From NCBI GenBank assembly GCA_019246375.1, contig JAFAQO010000173.1, positions 1 through 17,499 on the forward strand: a stretch of 17,499 nucleotides of DNA, read 5' to 3'. The notes below the pieces were generated by a model that did not search any database, was not told the origin of the DNA, and was given only the letters and a program-made list of their open reading frames with translations. The position numbers were made by a program, and so were the translations under genes. Below, piece by piece: positions 15,671-17,499 of the stretch. Positions within the stretch are counted from its first letter, which is position 1. Each line of letters begins with the position of its first letter. Origin of the DNA: Mycobacterium sp. Lineage in GTDB: Bacteria > Actinomycetota > Actinomycetes > Mycobacteriales > Mycobacteriaceae.

Positions 15671-17499
15671 ATGATGACCGCATCTCCGACGCCTCCGCCG
15701 GCCCCCATTCCGTGGGCGGTCGCTATGGGAAACCGGAAGTCAAGTTTCTACCGCCACGATCTCGATGGACTGCGCGGTATCGCCATTGCGCTGGTCGCCG
15801 TGTTCCATGTCTGGTTCGGCCGGGTGTCCGGCGGCGTTGATGTGTTCCTGGCGCTGTCCGGGTTTTTCTTCGGCGGCAAGGTGCTGCGCACGGCGCTCAA
15901 CCCGGCGTCATCGCTGGCACTGCGGCCGGAGGTGATGCGACTGCTCCGTCGACTGCTGCCGGCCCTGGTCGTCGTGCTGGCCGCGTGCGCGGTGCTCACC
16001 ATCTGGGTGCAACCGCAGACCCGCTGGGAAACATTTGCCAACCAGAGCCTGGCCAGCCTCGGCTACTACCAGAACTGGGAATTGGCCAACACGGTGGCCG
16101 ACTACCTGCGGGCAGGGGAATCAGTCAGCCCGCTGCAGCACATCTGGTCGATGTCAGTGCAGGGCCAGTTCTACATCGCCTTGCTGGGCCTGGTCTTCGG
16201 GCTCGCATATCTGTTGCGAGGCCGACTTGGCAGCCGCCTGCGGGCTGTATTCATCGTCCTGCTCAGCGCGCTGACGGTGGCGTCGTTTTGCTATGCGATC
16301 TTTGCTCATCAGGCCGATCAGGCGGTGGCCTACTACAACAGCTTTGCGCGTGCCTGGGAGCTGCTGCTGGGCGTACTCGTCGGTGCGCTGGTCCCCTACA
16401 TCCGCTGGCCGATGTGGCTGCGCACCGCGATCGCCACCGTCGCGCTGGCCGCAGTGCTGTCCTGCGGTGCGCTGATCGACGGCGTCAAGGAATTCCCGGG
16501 GCCGTGGGCGTTGGTACCCGTCACTGCAACGGTGCTGTTCATCCTTGCCGGGGCGAACCGGCATGCCGCTCCCGCCGCCGGCGGACGGATGCCACTGCCC
16601 AATCGCCTGCTGGCGACAGGGCCGCTGGTGACGCTGGGGGCGATGGCCTACTCGTTGTACCTGTGGCACTGGCCGCTGCTCATCTTCTGGCTGTCCCATA
16701 CCGGTCACCGGCACGCCACCTTCATCGAAGGCGCTGGGGTACTGCTGATCTCCGGTGTGCTGGCCTACCTCACCATGCGGTATGTCGAGGACCCGTTGCG
16801 GTACCGCGCAGCGGCCCACAGCGGGTCCTCGACGCGGGCGCCCGCTCTGTCCTGGCGGGTGCGGCTGCGCCGGCCGACGATCGCGCTCGGCTCAGCGGTG
16901 GCGCTGCTGGGTGTGACCCTGACCGCGACATCGTTCACCTGGCGCGAACACGTCACCGTGCAACGCGCGGCCGGCAAGGAGCTGAGCAGGCTCAATTCCC
17001 ACGACTATCCCGGCGCCCGCGCCTTGGTCAAAAACGTGCGGGTGCCCACCCTGCGGATGCGGCCCACTGTCCTGGAATCCAAGAACGATCTTCCGCGGTC
17101 TACCCGGGACGGCTGCATCAGTGACTTCACCAATCCCGCGGTGATCAACTGCACTTACGGCGATGAGAATGCGAGCAGGATCATCGCGCTGGCCGGCGGG
17201 TCACACGCCGAACACTGGCTCACCGCACTGGATCTGCTCGGCCGCATACACCACTTCAAAGTCGTGACCTACCTCAAGATGGGCTGTGCGCTGTCGACCG
17301 AGGAAGTGCCCCTGATCATGGGCAACAACGCCGCCTATCCGCAGTGTCACGACTGGGTGCAAACGGTGATGGCCAAGCTGGTCGCCACGCATCCCGATTA
17401 CGTGTTCACCACGTCCACCCGGCCATGGAACATCAAACCTGGAGACGTGATGCCCGCTGGTTACATCGGGATCTGGCAGCAGTTCTCTGACAACAACAT
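15671..17499 (+). CDS. Membrane acyltransferase (acyltransferase-3 / SGNH fusion, Rv1565c-like), 3' end missing
   Basis: The 609 residues visible contain an acyltransferase-3 (OafA-like) membrane domain: DLDGLRG (30-36), the conserved His in VFHVWFG (His46), GGVDVFLALSGFF, LQHIWSMSVQGQFY, then about ten hydrophobic helices ending near residue 370, with YSLYLWHWPLL between. After a further membrane helix (about 395-425) comes an extracytoplasmic SGNH-like domain beginning IIALAGGSHAEHW with Ser511. Such proteins O-acylate cell-envelope glycans or lipids, the SGNH half completing transfer outside the membrane. The block-I motif is GGSH rather than the usual GDSH, while the nucleophile Ser is kept. 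The gene corresponds to M. tuberculosis Rv1565c next to ripD. The first ATG (15671) lacks a ribosome binding site; ATGs at 15674 and 15725 are alternatives. The catalytic Asp-His end of SGNH lies beyond the window. Confidence 0.9.
   Translation, partial: MMTASPTPPPAPIPWAVAMGNRKSSFYRHDLDGLRGIAIALVAVFHVWFGRVSGGVDVFLALSGFFFGGKVLRTALNPASSLALRPEVMRLLRRLLPALVVVLAACAVLTIWVQPQTRWETFANQSLASLGYYQNWELANTVADYLRAGESVSPLQHIWSMSVQGQFYIALLGLVFGLAYLLRGRLGSRLRAVFIVLLSALTVASFCYAIFAHQADQAVAYYNSFARAWELLLGVLVGALVPYIRWPMWLRTAIATVALAAVLSCGALIDGVKEFPGPWALVPVTATVLFILAGANRHAAPAAGGRMPLPNRLLATGPLVTLGAMAYSLYLWHWPLLIFWLSHTGHRHATFIEGAGVLLISGVLAYLTMRYVEDPLRYRAAAHSGSSTRAPALSWRVRLRRPTIALGSAVALLGVTLTATSFTWREHVTVQRAAGKELSRLNSHDYPGARALVKNVRVPTLRMRPTVLESKNDLPRSTRDGCISDFTNPAVINCTYGDENASRIIALAGGSHAEHWLTALDLLGRIHHFKVVTYLKMGCALSTEEVPLIMGNNAAYPQCHDWVQTVMAKLVATHPDYVFTTSTRPWNIKPGDVMPAGYIGIWQQFSDNN

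Noticed and set aside
1..17499. CRISPR arrays, insertion sequences, prophage genes or long repeats
   Set aside because: None was seen by eye; there are no regularly spaced repeats, transposase motifs or integrase motifs.

Overview
The window is GC-rich and its gene content is that of a mycobacterium. From about 10.65 kb rightward the order matches, from memory, the M. tuberculosis block Rv1571-bioD-bioF-bioA // Rv1567c-ripD-Rv1565c. The left two thirds carries a complete selenocysteine (Sec) system with a Sec-containing formate dehydrogenase. M. tuberculosis lacks these genes, so the source is most likely a non-tuberculous Mycobacterium/Mycolicibacterium.

Region 1 (1-8679, minus strand, transcribed right to left): tRNA-Sec (selC), selA, selB, a formate dehydrogenase catalytic subunit with an in-frame UGA, an iron-sulfur subunit, an NrfD-type membrane subunit, and the 5' part of fdhD. 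Genes are overlapping or closely spaced and look like one transcription unit. The UGA at 4988-4986 is followed by a hairpin with a GGUCU loop, which is a textbook bacterial SECIS, so the two apparent open frames are one 1092-residue selenoprotein. selD is divergent, starting only about 30 bp from the tRNA. The window therefore holds the decoding tRNA, Sec synthase, Sec elongation factor, selenophosphate synthetase, the client selenoprotein and its maturation factor.

Region 2 (8687-10645, plus strand): selD, then an aldo/keto reductase that converges on the biotin block with 7 bp between the stop codons.

Region 3 (10653-14326, minus strand): biotin genes bioA, bioF and bioD plus a 2'-5' RNA ligase-like gene. 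The four are chained by short gaps or overlaps, and bioA and bioD have non-ATG starts.

Region 4 (14378-17499, plus strand): a small three-helix membrane protein, a secreted RipD-like NlpC/P60 protein that has lost its catalytic Cys and His, and an acyltransferase with a C-terminal SGNH domain that runs off the window.

No insertion sequence, prophage gene, rRNA or CRISPR array was seen, and no stretch over 300 bp lacks a gene. The system found is a known type (bacterial Sec insertion). The notable points are its completeness, the well-formed SECIS, the compressed selC/selD divergent start region, the absence of a Tat signal on the dehydrogenase, and the possible regulatory repeat upstream of ripD. 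Names of M. tuberculosis orthologues are from memory, not from a search.
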